Of a stretch of DNA of 64,000 nucleotides, positions 22,722-34,939 are shown piece by piece. A model generated the notes under the pieces. That model saw nothing but the letters and a program-made list of their open reading frames with translations. It searched no databases and was not told the DNA's origin. The DNA is from Isoetes taiwanensis. Its lineage: Eukaryota > Streptophyta > Lycopodiopsida > Isoetales > Isoetaceae. Both the position numbers and the translations under genes were made by a program. Numbering within the stretch: the stretch's first letter is position 1; the number at the start of each line of letters is the position of its first letter. The stretch covers positions 9,349,105 through 9,413,104 of the forward strand of contig JAJEKV010000045.1 in assembly GCA_021234155.1 (NCBI GenBank). The letters are read 5' to 3'.

Positions 22722-22743
22722 GGAACGCCGCATGCGGCGTTCC
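22722..22743. repeat. Perfect 22-bp GC-rich palindrome
   Basis: The left half GGAACGCCGCA (22722-22732) is exactly complementary to the right half TGCGGCGTTCC (22733-22743). It sits in a GC-rich island of about 350 bp (22680-23030) within AT-rich DNA. An additional partial direct copy, GGAACGCCGGAT, lies just upstream at about 22710. Confidence 0.75.
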
Positions 22744-24240
22744 CTTCCCCTCCTGCGGGACGCGCGTTGCCAGCATTGAATGCCCAAGTTTTTGAACTTG
22801 CCTGCCCTGAAGTCTTTCTGCTACTTCGTTCCAAATAGCCGCATTCGTGGTTGCATTCTTGAAGCAGGGCGCCTGTTGCATTCTTGAAGCCATTCGTCCC
22901 CAGAATGGCTTTTGTAGGCACGAAGCACGGCCTTGGGCGAAACCTCTATTGGACATTTCGTCCAAGGTAAAATCCAGCATTCTCTGTTGAATATTTCATC
23001 GCCATAGCCAAGCTCTGGCCCCAATCCTTCCGCCACAGAGCTGGTGATCCTGTTTCAAAATAGCTCCATCTAAATGGTAGCCTTGCTTAGAAGCTTTGAT
23101 TCCTAAGCCTTGGGCTGTGTTTGTTGTGGTGGATTTACAGGGCATTTCGATTTTCTGCACTTAACAGTCTGGGATGTGCCAATGTTTCGCTGTCCTAATA
23201 GGCTATATGGCAGCCATTTCTCTAAAATATTGCAGTGATCTACTATAAAAAAACTTTTAATATTGCTGTAAGTTCTTCCAGATTCTTCTATGGTGGAGCT
23301 GTGGAGTACGCAATACATCAACTGAGCATTATTTTTGCCCTGTGCTCCAATAGGTCAGATTTTCTTGCAAGAGTGTAGCATCGAGTTTCCAGATTTAAGC
23401 TCGCCTAAGATAAATGGGCCTCCTCTAATCTGCACTACTGTTATCACAGCCTACAAATGTTATTACTCCTCCATTCATTACAAAACACAGAGGCTGTTGG
23501 AGAGCTAGATAGCCTACTCTTATGCTGTAGTTTGATGCGCATATTTCAGAAGTGAGTTAAGAGCAAGCTTTCAAGACCACATGACTCAATGTGGCAAAAA
23601 ACCCAGATAGCAGGCTGAAGTTTCAGCTCTGACACTCAGGTAATTTTTTCATTTTTCTTTGGGTCGATTCTTGCCGTAAATTACTGCCTTCTCTTAACCC
23701 ATCTACTTTTTTTTTCAGCCACAAAACAGAGGATCCAGAAGGAACACGTTTACAACAGAAGGATAGGATGCGGATCAAAATCTATGTATGCTCCCAGGTT
23801 TAATGTTCTGAGTTTAATGTCTAAAGCTGGAGACACTTCTTGATGCTGGATTTTGTAGGTTCTAAGAAACGTGGGCTCCCAAAATTATAGAGCGCCAAGT
23901 TCACAGGTCTCAGACAAGGTAAGCCAATTGTTCTTTTATTTTTTAAGTTTAGGAACATGGTAAGCACAAAATGGATATAGCAGAGGTAAGCATATTATGC
24001 TATGCACAGAGCAGAGGACGTGAGCAGTCAAACAGAAGGTCCTTATTACTATTATTTTCAGTTTTGCAATCATTTTCCATCACTCTAACCAACTCTGCTG
24101 TTAAATAGCAGATATTTGAATGATATCTGAGTGTATGATCTGTTTTTGCAGGCTTATATACTATATATGAGATCAACATTTAGCTTGCTGCCTTTGTGTT
24201 TAGAGTTATCCAATTTGTTGGATTGCTAATTCTGCCTTCG
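22744..24240. other. Intergenic, no gene seen
   Basis: A minus-strand frame of 114 codons (22636-22980) covers the GC-rich island but has no recognisable domain and overlaps several competing frames. The remainder is AT-rich with no gene recognised. Confidence 0.4.
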
Positions 24241-24261
24241 ATTCTCAAGACCACCCGTCAG

Positions 24262-24690
24262 ACTGCCTTTGGAACAAAGTGTGAACTTACTCCCGAGTTA
24301 CAGAAAAAAGGTAATGCATAATAATTAAGTTTGAATGTTTCTAATTACCTATCTCCTTTGTAGTCATAACATTTAATCAATGGGAGGTTTAAACATTTCT
24401 TGGATTACTTTGTGTGTTATGTTGGATGCCCATGTAATTGATAAGTCATGATCTGTTGTCAGGTTTATGAGCAGCTTGCAGCAGCTCTTAAGCTAGAAGA
24501 AGACATTGTGATTGCCAAGTTGGATGCTAATGCTCACAAGGATTTAGCTACAAGTAAGAAAATATAGTTATGTGCTTAAAGGTAAGACATGTTGTGTTGT
24601 GCCAATGCTGATCAAAACCATATACAGTAAACAATGATGACAGGTATAATGTTCAAGGATATCCAACTCCTAAGTATTTTCTGTAGCTGC
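24262..24690 (+). pseudogene. PDI-like (PDIL2-type) thioredoxin-domain exon remnants
   Basis: Three pieces of a protein disulfide isomerase-like gene. The first ends at 24310 (CELTPELQKKG, compare the CGHCKKLAPEYEKLG site) with the active-site Cys pair not intact. The second, 24463-24553, has good splice sites and encodes KLEEDIVIAKLDANAHKDL, very close to PDIL2 proteins. The third, from about 24642, encodes YNVQGYPTPKYF, the cis-Pro block, but its acceptor is one base out of frame and a stop follows. Intact proteins fold disulfide proteins in the endoplasmic reticulum. This is a fragment: no signal peptide, no second domain and no retention signal nearby. Confidence 0.7.
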
Positions 24691-24811
24691 ATGTCCATAT
24701 TGTAAGCCACCTATTATGTTTAGGCTGCACATTCAGAAAATAAAGGTAGAAATTCAATCTTTTTGTTTGTTAGAGGTATTTCTAAGTTCTATGGCATGTC
24801 TTTTGCTGCAA

Positions 24812-25251
24812 TATATAACATCCACCATTGGCAATAATTAACAAAACCATTATATCCTACATGTTAAAATTAAAATCCCCCTTGGACCCCCTTTGGTTTG
24901 GGTGCATATTCACACGGGGGGTCACTCCGGGCAACAAGAGCCCTCGGATGAGCATATATGCCTTATATTCCTTGATGTGGACCGTAGATAGCGATCCTCG
25001 TTTATGGGGTATTCTTGTACAAATTTTTATATACGGTATATGCAGGTGTGCGAAATACTATAAGATTTGAGTTAATATATTATATGGTGTCAATTTCATA
25101 CGTGTGTAATATAATTTAAGGGCTCTCGCTGCCCTACGTGACCCCCCGTGTGAATATGCACCCAAACCAAAGGGGGTCCAAGGGGGATTTTAATTTTAAC
25201 ATGTAGGATATAATGGTTTTGTTAATTATTGCCAATGGTGGATGTTATATA
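24812..25251. mobile_element. Foldback/MITE-like element, copy 1
   Basis: 440 bp with 133-bp terminal arms (24812-24944 and 25119-25251) that are almost perfectly complementary; the outer 118 bp or so show no mismatch by eye. The arms contain GGTTTGGGTGCATATTCACA and end at AGAGCCCT. The centre is AT-rich and non-coding. No transposase. Target duplication is not clear. A GC hairpin lies just outside the right arm (25270-25284), and a similar one follows copy 2. Confidence 0.85.
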
Positions 25252-25269
25252 CATATAAAAAATTTTTGG

Positions 25270-25284
25270 GCCCTTCGGGCCCTA
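25270..25284. repeat. GGGCCC-TTC-GGGCCC hairpin
   Basis: A 6-bp GC stem with a 3-nt loop after an A/T tract (AAAAAATTTTT). The same A/T tract plus hairpin occurs at 37732-37755 beside the second foldback element, so it probably belongs to the repeat family. Confidence 0.6.
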
Positions 25285-28140
25285 AGAAAAGAGAACGTAG
25301 TTACATTTTGAGGAGCAGCAAATTCCAAATATATATATCTCCAGGTGCAAAATAACCTTGTTCCAAGTACAATATTGCATGTAATAAAAACATGAATAGA
25401 AATAAATACATTATGAGGTTCATGCGCTTCCTGCATGTTTCTATACATGCCATACATGTCCACACCACTATGTACATGCATCTGTTTGGAGCGTTTGCCA
25501 CAGTCTCACTTCTATTACAAAGTGTGCCTTGCAGTTGCCTTGCCTGTATACCAAGGGCTGGATGAATATTTCTTGCATTGCATAGCAAAGGCCACTCAAA
25601 TATATGCAAATATGCTGTTATATGCTGCTAGCTTCTCAATGGCTTCAAATGTTGTAAGATTAACAACATTATGGTCTCCTCCTGGAGGATTTAGGACGAA
25701 TTTGTAACCATAATTGGAGGCAATGCTTGAGAACAAGCATGGCATTTCCAAATATAAAATCTGCAGAAGGCTAACAGGGTGTCTGCAAGAAACCATTGAT
25801 AGCATAAAACCCTTAGAATATCTAGCAATGCGTGATATGGCAATGCTTGAGAAGTAGCATGGCAACCGTGATCCCGATGGCCATCTTTGTTCCATATCGT
25901 TCCGGCTTTGCCTTCTCAACTACTCCTTTAGACACCTATAACAAAATATCAAGAAAAAGGATGCATGAGATGGATGACCTCGGACAGAAGTCATTTTTTC
26001 TTACATATTCTAACGAGATGTTTCAGATATTTTATTTAGCGTCTATATGGATACCCCAATCATTATGCTAGATATTGGATACACCGATTCCCCAGAATCT
26101 CATTTGCTTCTCGGATATAGTTTGTACCTCCAAAGATAAAAAACCCCATCCACAACTCATCGACCAAATAAGATGGGCCAAAGATAAACTACTGAATTCA
26201 TAAAGAGAATTTATTCTTCATCTGGCTTGTAATCAAGAGCATCACCTCTCGCCACAAATCAACAACAAGCAAATATCTTTCAAACACACAATATTTTGAT
26301 GGATAATAGAATAGAATGGAAAAGCCTCGATCATCTTAAGTGGCTTACATGCCAAGAAATCCGCCGAATCCTCAAGAACCTGGACGGATAACCCAAAATG
26401 CCAATCTCCAAATCGTAGGAAAAATTGTAGACCCGATTAGCTCAAGGGCACAAAATTGTGCTTACCTCACACCCCTGGTTTTGAAAGCGGCAGAGACCCC
26501 GGGTCGAAATCAAAGAAGTGCCCAAACGAGACCTCCTCGGATCATAACTCAACGGCCTTTGGGCATCCCGTGCGCGGGGGCATCTCGGATTTGGCGTAAA
26601 CATAAACCTTGCTTGTGCTTTTGCTTCCATTTCAAACAAAAAAAAAACCCTAACTACATAGGGCCTCGATGGCTGCATGCCCAATTCCAAACCTTTTTAA
26701 GAAAACTTAAGTGCTAAAAACATTACAAATTTAATCGTGACCGTACGATGCTGCTTCTCATAAAAAATGAATGGTCAAGATAAGCGGCACTCTAGAAATA
26801 CTGTTCAGTACACCAAGATGAATACGGCAATGAAATCATAGAAAAACCTTTGTAAATATCGTACAAAAACACAAAAATGACCCCCTGTCATTATGCTAGA
26901 TATTGTACCTATATTCAAGATGAATGACTAAGATTTGACTGTAATTGACGTATAACAAAGTGGTTCTTATGTTTGTTGTGCAAGCCAATGTTTGAATCAG
27001 TACATGCATATTGGCAAACAGTTTTGGAAGTGGTAGAGACATTTACTCTAGCCAGTTCTTATCCTTTCTAAGTAGATAAGGAGATGCCTTACATGTGTAT
27101 ATGTTCTCTTTGCTGAGAATAGAAGAATACTTTGAGCAGTTTTTCTTTTTGTCTATTCTTTGGTTGTGTGGTTTGTATTTAATGGCTACATGCATTGAAT
27201 AGAATGGAAAATTTATCAAAATATTCTTCTGACCATATATTGTTAACTGTTCAAATGTGCCACACGTCCAAGGCTTAAGAAAAAATTGAGTAATGATACT
27301 TGCATTTAGTCGTCTTTGACAAATTACTCATGGTGCTAAGTCAGGCTTAAACATCAAGTCAAGGATTACAGTGAAATACCATATATATTTTCTCAACATT
27401 ATAGGCACATAAATTGTGCATGAGTGCTTATCTCTGAGATGTGTGCGTTTCGCCCTTCGTTCTTAGCTTCCAAAGGGCTACACCATCCATTTTTTCTTTC
27501 TACAACATCATGCATCATGGTTTGTTGAAAAGGAGAAAATCAGTTTTGGAAGGGTTTATAATGAGCTTATGGTTCATGTGTCATCACAAAAGTATCAGAA
27601 AGGGTTTATAATGAGTTACGGTTCATGTGTCATCACAGTGGATATGCATACTTGGGTATTTTTTTGGGAGGTGCCATGAGCACCATGCAGTGAAGAAAGA
27701 ATTAGTCGAGTTGGCATTTAAAATGTTGTGAATAGGTATTTAGAGATGCCAATGGCTATTTGAGGGCATCATCATACCTTATCAAATTTATTATGCAAAC
27801 TTAGTAATGCATCAATTTTGTAATCTAGCATGTTTGTAATGGCATCTCTTTTTTTTTTTTCTTTCTTTTTTTCCCCCTTTTATTGTGTCGAAGTTGCTTA
27901 TACATATGTGCTAGATTCTTCTATTTACTGCTATATGGCCTTCGAATTTGACATGGTGATATGAATCCTAGAAGATTGATATAAAGTTGCTATGCTATTG
28001 CTTACCATTGCCCCTCAACTTGGAAGATTTAAGTTTGTTGAGTAATGTGCCCCTCAACTTGGAAGATTTAAGTCTGTAGAAAAAACACATGTTTGTAGAA
28101 AGATTTAAGTTTTCCGAGTAAAAACACATACAAGACATTA
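25285..28140. other. Intergenic; one possible minus-strand exon and small tandem repeats
   Basis: A GC-rich minus-strand frame (26690-26442, with MEAKAQARFMFTPNPRC) runs into a strong donor (GGTGTGAG followed by GTAAGC near 26465), so it could be a first exon, but I do not recognise it. Two-copy tandem repeats occur at 27551-27639 (50-bp period) and 28010-28070 (39-bp period). Nothing else is supported. Confidence 0.35.
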
Positions 28141-28170
28141 GCCCGGCAACGCCGGGCACCCGTTTACTTG
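28141..28170 (+). mobile_element. Helitron-like 3' end, decayed
   Basis: The hairpin GCCCGGC-AAC-GCCGGGC (28141-28157) is followed by ACCCGTTTA and CTTG. The layout matches the intact end at 28387-28415, but the terminal CTAG is altered to CTTG. Confidence 0.4.
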
Positions 28171-28415
28171 ATGTCTTATTATTGTAGGGAGTTATGCGAT
28201 AGTTGATAACACACGCTGGCGTGTTGCTGTGTTGGAGTCAAAAAAAGTTCCCCTCCAAGTATACATGCAGGGGAACTTACTTCATATTATGTGTACACTT
28301 TAGAAAGGTAATGTTTGTTCCGTATCATTTCCACCTACACAACCACAACTAACGCACATCAATGCCCTCATACGCCCACGACTAATGCCCGGCATCGCCG
28401 GGCACACGTTTCTAG
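28171..28415 (+). mobile_element. Short non-autonomous Helitron-like element (putative)
   Basis: The 3' end has the hairpin GCCCGGC-ATC-GCCGGGC (28387-28403), 8 nt, then CTAG (28412-28415) before a host T, as in plant Helitrons (hairpin followed by CTRR and insertion before T). The 5' edge is not certain; a TCTTATTATTG string at about 28174 would fit a TC start. It has no helicase ORF. Inside it is a perfect 10-bp stem, AAGTTCCCCT with AGGGGAACTT, at 28245-28278. Confidence 0.5.
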
Positions 28416-31400
28416 TCTTTTTAATTTTGGTTTTCCTTGTCAAGGCCGAAAACGTTTTTAGAGGCGTGGAACCTTTTGGGTTGCCCCTAAGGGGGCAAAC
28501 TCTATTCATGTGAGTTTGTGGCATGTTCTAAGTATATGCCAGTATATGCTCAGAATATGCCAATAACGGCTTCAAACCCATTACTGGCTGTAAACTGGCG
28601 GTGGCTTCTGTTAGATGGGCAGCCATCTCTAAACCGGCCAACTGGAGAGGCCACCTCTGGGCAGACGTTGTTTCATGACGGGGATATGACACAAACATCT
28701 GATCTTAAGATTTTATTTATGCCTTTAAGATGGCGTTCAATTTACCGGCATGACCTTAGCATATGTTCGGGCCTTAGATTCGGCTCCAATAATTGCTAGT
28801 GAGAGGGTTGAATCGACTCAGATGTTAAGGTATGGCATTGAGAGTTAAGCAAGAAAATGTATTGATTTTTTTGGTAATTTGAGTCTAGGCTTCAGAGGGC
28901 AAGAAATATGTTCATGACAGTGTTGATGCCATGAGATATTGCTTACTTCTTTTTGACTGGTCAAAACCCAAAATGTTTGAGAATTGAGGGTCAGTTTTTT
29001 TCCAGCCCATGCTCATGGATGCTATGTTCTTATCCCCTGCATCTGTAAGGCCTATTGCTCATATGGCTGGCCTATGCAAACTTCCTTACCTTTTGTTGCA
29101 TGCAGCCAACATAGTACTAGCTACAATTCTTAAGAAATTATTGTCCTTAGCATATGCTAACAATGGCTAGTCATTGTGTTTGGAGCTTGCAGGCTCCAGA
29201 GTTGCATGCAATGCTGTTTGCTAAAGGTTAAAACCATCCCTCTTAATTTTATCTGTCCAGAAGAAGAAACAACGGGTAGACATACCTGTTCAGATGCTCA
29301 GCGGAGCCGCATTCATCTATCTCGTATGCTATATTTATAGACGCCAGATTGATTTGCAGGGTCTACCAGATTGGTGCAGTTGGAGACACATCCCTAACAC
29401 ACAAACACAAGGCCCCTAAAAATGAACTACTACATTAAACCAATATTAAATAACGCAAAAACCATGGTATATGTGGTCTTTTATGCTTGAATTTATTTGG
29501 TAGAAGAAAACCACACTCCATAACGGTTTATTGCAACAATAGTGGTTTGTGACATGGTTATCAACAATGGTTATTAATGCTGTAGTGGTTTGTCAAAACT
29601 AGTTGTGATGAATGAGATGGTTGTATTTATACTATAGTGGTCCTTTAAAACTACTAATAGTTTGTTAGAACCATTGTGTGAATTGTGCATGTTTTAGGGG
29701 TTAGTTTTATTATCCCCACACAATTCTTGTTGGCATAGTGAATTGTGAAGATAGTTAATTTATAATATGATGGTGTGCATATTGAATGACGTTAGTGCCT
29801 TCGTTTCTAAGCTTGTTAAAGAATCCTGATTGAGGTATGAGGTGTAGTCATATATAGTTATGTGCATTATTATTTTTCTTTAGCGTCTTTAGGAAAAGAT
29901 AATCTAACCCAATTTGGACATGTGATGATTATTTCAAATTATAAAAGGATGACTTTAGATTATAATCTGAATCAAAATCTTATAATTCATTAGACAATCC
30001 ATATGCTTACCCTTTGCGATTATAATCTGCTCCATAGAAGTACTTCTCCCACTACTAATTTTACAAACAAAAAGAATCTAAAACTCGGGACTTCAAAAAT
30101 ATCCTTATTGTCTCACATTGCAAGATAAAATAACAATATTATTTCAGTGCCATAATGTTTTTTGACTAATCAATGCAATTTCTAGCAATATAGACTCTCC
30201 TTTTGCTCCAAAGGTCATTTGATATAACATTCTATTGCAACTAATGCAGGACTACATGTTAGAAACAAAATGCTGAGTGATCTAACAAAATAACACACGA
30301 ATCTAAAGAAATATGACCTTGGAATCAGCTTTCCTCATTTCAATGCCTAAGTTAATGGTGCCTTGAAATCCATGTGCCATGTTTTAGCATCAGCACATGG
30401 CTAACCACTTCTAGATAACTAGTAAGATTGTGTTGGACATGCATACTCCATTATAGCAATCTGGTAAAATTGCATGAAAAAAATGGAAATACAAATAACT
30501 CAGGAAGGAGCTTCAAGAATAAGAAAATTTGAGATACATAAACTTGCAATATTTTCGTTTGGTATTTGCAGATGATGTTTCTGGCATGGTTGGGCCAAGA
30601 TTTGGACCTTGTATCATATGGCAAATTGTATGCAAGGGGTATTTTTTGACCGAATCGAGCTGCTTGTTGGTGGGCAATCGAAAATCGGGTGTGGCATCTG
30701 GTTTATTTTGGGCTTCTCTACGCGCATGGTATAAGGATAAAAGGAAAGGGATGTTTCTTCGGGAGATAGGTCACGATTGCAAGTCGAATGGGCCGCCCCT
30801 ACTCCAGAGCCGAAACCCTGCTCAAGTGCTCTATCAGGGTGCCACAGCCTTTCTTTCTGGAGGTGAAGTGCACAAAAGTGCCAGATTTAGGGCTGGGCAG
30901 GCCGGTTTAAGCCGAATTTGGCAGCGGTTTGTTGTTTTGGTTTTTTAGGCTTCCCTTTTTATTTTTAAATGAGGTTCTTATCTCGTAGATTTTCTTCTAT
31001 GCCGGCACTCTGGTGAGGCCAGGTTTTGGGAGGTCTGAGGAATGCTGCCAGTGTGGGTTTAGGGCTTCAAAGATACCTAACTTAGGGAGCTCCGACTGTG
31101 TTGTGCCCTGATTGCAGTGGACGGTTGCAGATGATGCAGTGGACTGTGTTGCATCCTGATTACAGTGGATGGTTGCAGATGATGCAGCCAGGCATCATTC
31201 TTTAACTCCAAGGCCGTCTGTGTTTTCCATTTCTCAAAATATTGCACCTTTAGTTTGTTTTACACCATTGGAAGTGGTAGGGAGACTTTGGATCAAAAAT
31301 TTAATGGCCTTTGATGTGAGAATGTCTCCCAAATCAATGGTTAGAATTGGAACATGAAAAAAAAATCGATAAAGAAACAATAGTAACGATTGTGATTATA

Positions 31401-34400
31401 TCTAGAGAATTTTGAAATACATATAACTCAAAAATAGCTCTAGGAATATATTTTTATGGCTGGAAAACTGCCCCACTAAATAAAGCGAGTCCTATTTTAA
31501 AAAATAAGCAAAAATATCAAATTCAAAAGGGTAGGCGCGCATTCTGGCAGAGAGGCGGCAAAACTTCAGATGAATTTGGTGAATGCAGTGACCGCAGTGA
31601 ACCACAGATTTTGAAGCAATGGGATTTTCGGCCACAAGAGGTTATTCCAGTGCATCAGAATCAGTCTGTAGCTTTCTGAAGGCATCTGCTTCAATCGAAG
31701 AAAGAAGACGAAACTAATTCTAAAACAACATTTGAAGGTAATTTTCCATTTCATTTTGCTGCATTACGTTCTATGCAAGAGCCCTAAATAACGCATTTGG
31801 GATAGAGTGCAATGAACTGCAGATCCCCACCGTATCTAGTGCTGAAGCTTGCAGGAAACAATGTAGTAGATGGATTTTTTGCGAGTACTACATCCACAGG
31901 TGATTTTCGTTTTCCATTATCCTTTTGCTGCATTATTTATGCTCTATAAAATCTTAGCTAGAAGTTGACTGGGATTGATGCAAAGAATATGTGAAAAGCG
32001 ATTACAGCCGAATCAGAGAATTTTGAGCGCGAAAAGAAGTTTAGTTGGTGCTCTGATTATCTTATTCTCATTGTAGAGGGCTGCATTTGATTGTTTTTTA
32101 TCATCTAAGTGCATAAGCGTTATCAAATTGCTGCATTTATGCTATATAACTCTTGATCAATCTGGCACATCTTGCGATGGCAGAACAGGTATTATAAACA
32201 ATCATTTTTGTTATTTTTCTGTTTGACCAGTATTCTCAAAATATGATTATGCATGTTTTTTGAAAGCAGATATGAAGATTTAGAACATGGATCACCATGT
32301 TTTAGAGGACGAAGGGGCTAAAGTTACTATGGATAATGCAAGTATAAATTGAAATGTATTAAGAACATGGATCATCATGTTTTAGGAGATGAAGGAGCTA
32401 AAGCTACTATGGATAATGCAGGTATGACTATGCACACATAATGAGAACTAATAGTTATTCTTGTACGCGTTTGATAAAGATTATGCAGTTCATGGTTTTG
32501 ATGTGTTGAAAGTGATTAGTCAATCTATATTAGTACTTTAAGTTCATTCACATTAGCGTCTACGGAATTATGAAAATGCTTTTCTTATTGTAGTAGAAAA
32601 ATATGCAGCAAAGGGATGGAGCAAATCGTTTTTGAAAGAATGTTGATTTTGGCATCTAGACTCCACAACAAAACTATTGAAGGTATGCCTCGCATAAGTA
32701 GTGCTTCATGTCTCATGATAATTCGTTCTTGCATTTGTACCTTGGCGTCTGTGTAAGATGCTTTGTAGCTAGGTGCACTTGCATTCCCCCTGTTGCATAC
32801 ATCTTGTCCACTGCATGATGAAATTGTTATTTGTTGTTAGTACTCAGAAAAAAATGTTCTTTCCTAGAAATGTGTCAGCAAGATTTTAATTTAGATGTCT
32901 ATGTTTCAGGGGGCAATAAAGTGGATCTGGTTTTGTCACAAAAATGGGATGCAAAATGCCTCATGAATGCATGGTGCTGGTCTTTACAATACTGCAAGGG
33001 ATCGCAAGACAATTCTGGTTTTCAATAAGTGCAAAGCAGGATGAGCTTATTCAAGGATTTGCATACACCATTTGCTTGATTTTGTTTAGCAATAGGACAA
33101 AATATCAGTTGATTTTGTATAGCAATAACTCAAAATATCAGTTGAAAATTATTTTGCTTTCTCCATCCAAAATGTTATACTGTAAGAATTGCATGAATTG
33201 CTAGCCTTGAGAAGAACTGGAAATACTGGGGTTCAAATCCCTAACCCTTGCACCTACACCCAAATATGTATAGATTGTTAAGAAGGTTGTTAAATAATCC
33301 ACATTACCTTTGTTAAATATTTCACGTTATTTTATGAACACAATTTAGAGTTCCATTAATACAATAAGAATGGGACGTTCAAGTAACATATCTTAATATA
33401 TTGTACAAACCATTACTATTTAATCGAACAAAGCAGTAATAATTTGCAACTTGAGCATGTCCTACAATATCTAATAAACCAATACCAACTGCATTGTCCA
33501 AAACACAATTGCTTTTCTCTCCATACAAAATAAATTAATGGCAGATGCCTTTACTATCTTGATGACAAAACCATTAGCAGTTAGATAATATTTTGTAATA
33601 AGAAATTCAAACATTTTCTCGTATGGTTCATATAAAAAAGAATAGACAACTTCAAAAGGAAACCACTCTAAAGAGCACAAACAACTCAAAGCCAATCAGT
33701 AGTGGTTTATAGCTCCCATACCTAAAACATGGCATTAAACCAAATAACCAAACTGCCATAAAGAACCCTGATGGTGGACCATGATAATAAACTAGCAAAA
33801 CAAAACATATATGAGAATCACATTAAGTAACTAGTAGTTGTTTATCAACATATTAACCCACAAAGTAATATTACTTTATTATAGTGGTTTTATGGAAAAA
33901 ATATTGGAAAAAATTGATAACGATTATTTTTTGGGGGCCTTGTGAAAGGAGGAATAGAGTTTCGCCACAGGTATCAAAGGCAAGGATTGCCATTTGGACC
34001 CATATATCTCTTCATTGAAGAATGGTGGAAGGAACAATATATTGGCAGCTGATGTGACATGTTTCAGAGAATGTCTGAAATTGTGTAAATATACTGTGCA
34101 CAGGATATCATGTTGCCTATGTTTAACTGGTATTGAAGCTGTTGTCTGTGGCAACAATACAGATCTAATGATATTCATCATTGCGGTTGATGTTTTGTTT
34201 GTCATTGAAGTTATCATTGCTTAATAGCTCGGTAACTATTGTCCAATATATGTTACCATGAAGTTCAGACATTCTAAGAATTGTCAAATTTGCAGTACCC
34301 TCTCACCTTGGCTCAGGAGCTTTATGCAACAGTTATTGTTGGTGTTAACATGCCTGCAAAAATTGAACTGATGGTTGCAAGCAACAAAAATTAAAACAAA

Positions 34401-34939
34401 TTCTGGAACATGGTAAAGGGAAAATTGTGGCAGGCTCCATCCCCTATAAAGCTGTTTATTATTGCTATTGGGAGTGGCTGGCGCGTTTTTTCACCACCAT
34501 CCCTAGTACGATGAGCGACGGGCTCAGTCCGGGCAGATGCATTTACAAACAATTTTTAGTGTGTCTACCTTCTGTTTTCTCCTCCACTTCTCATCCCAAG
34601 AATTATGTGTCTTCACTATAGGCTGCATAGCAAGCATGTGTCACTTGGATCTTGGATGGCCATGAACTTATGTCATTGTCCTCATATTGGATGTGATATG
34701 ATCAGTAACAACATTCTCTACTGGCATGTTGTTTTAATAGTGGATGTGGTAATGTTGATTATTGATATTGCTATCAGACATTAAGGAAATTTCATGCTGC
34801 AAATAGCTACTTGCTTTGAGTTCAAAATATCTGGTCTGCAATAGTCTTGGCTCTTGCCCTCTCCTAGCCTCAATGACATCTGGCTTAGAATGGCCAAATA
34901 TTTGCTTAACAACTTGATTATAGTTCCATCTAGAGGAGG
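28416..34939. other. Long intergenic stretch with exon-like duplications and tandem repeats
   Basis: No intact gene. Seen: a TTGCCCC/GGGGCAA hairpin at 28491-28508; a 48-bp tandem duplication at 31094-31189; and a duplicated exon-like unit at 32284-32341 and 32364-32421. An exon-like stretch near 32615-32690 (MEQIVFERMLILASRLHNKT) is followed by a GT donor. A 139-codon plus-strand frame (30529-30948) has no recognisable domain. Confidence 0.4.
32284..32421 (+). repeat. Tandemly duplicated exon-like unit
   Basis: Two 58-bp copies 80 bp apart (32284-32341, 32364-32421), each preceded by AG and followed by GT. Both read NMDHHVL-(E/G)-DEGAK-(V/A)-TMDNA. The repeat includes the splice-site flanks, as expected for duplication of a small exon with some intron. 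The parent gene is unidentified. Confidence 0.4.

Noticed and set aside
22636-22980. 114-codon minus-strand frame over the GC-rich island
   Set aside because: GC-rich DNA has few stops; four other frames are open over the same bases and no domain is seen.
28001-28140. Spaced direct repeats considered as a CRISPR-like array
   Set aside because: Only two copies with unequal spacing in plant nuclear DNA; a simple tandem duplication.
30529-30948. 139-codon plus-strand frame
   Set aside because: Low-complexity and aromatic-rich composition without motifs or splice context.
33228-33250. GGGTTCAAATCCC, a B-box-like string suggesting a tRNA or SINE
   Set aside because: No A box or cloverleaf at the right distance.
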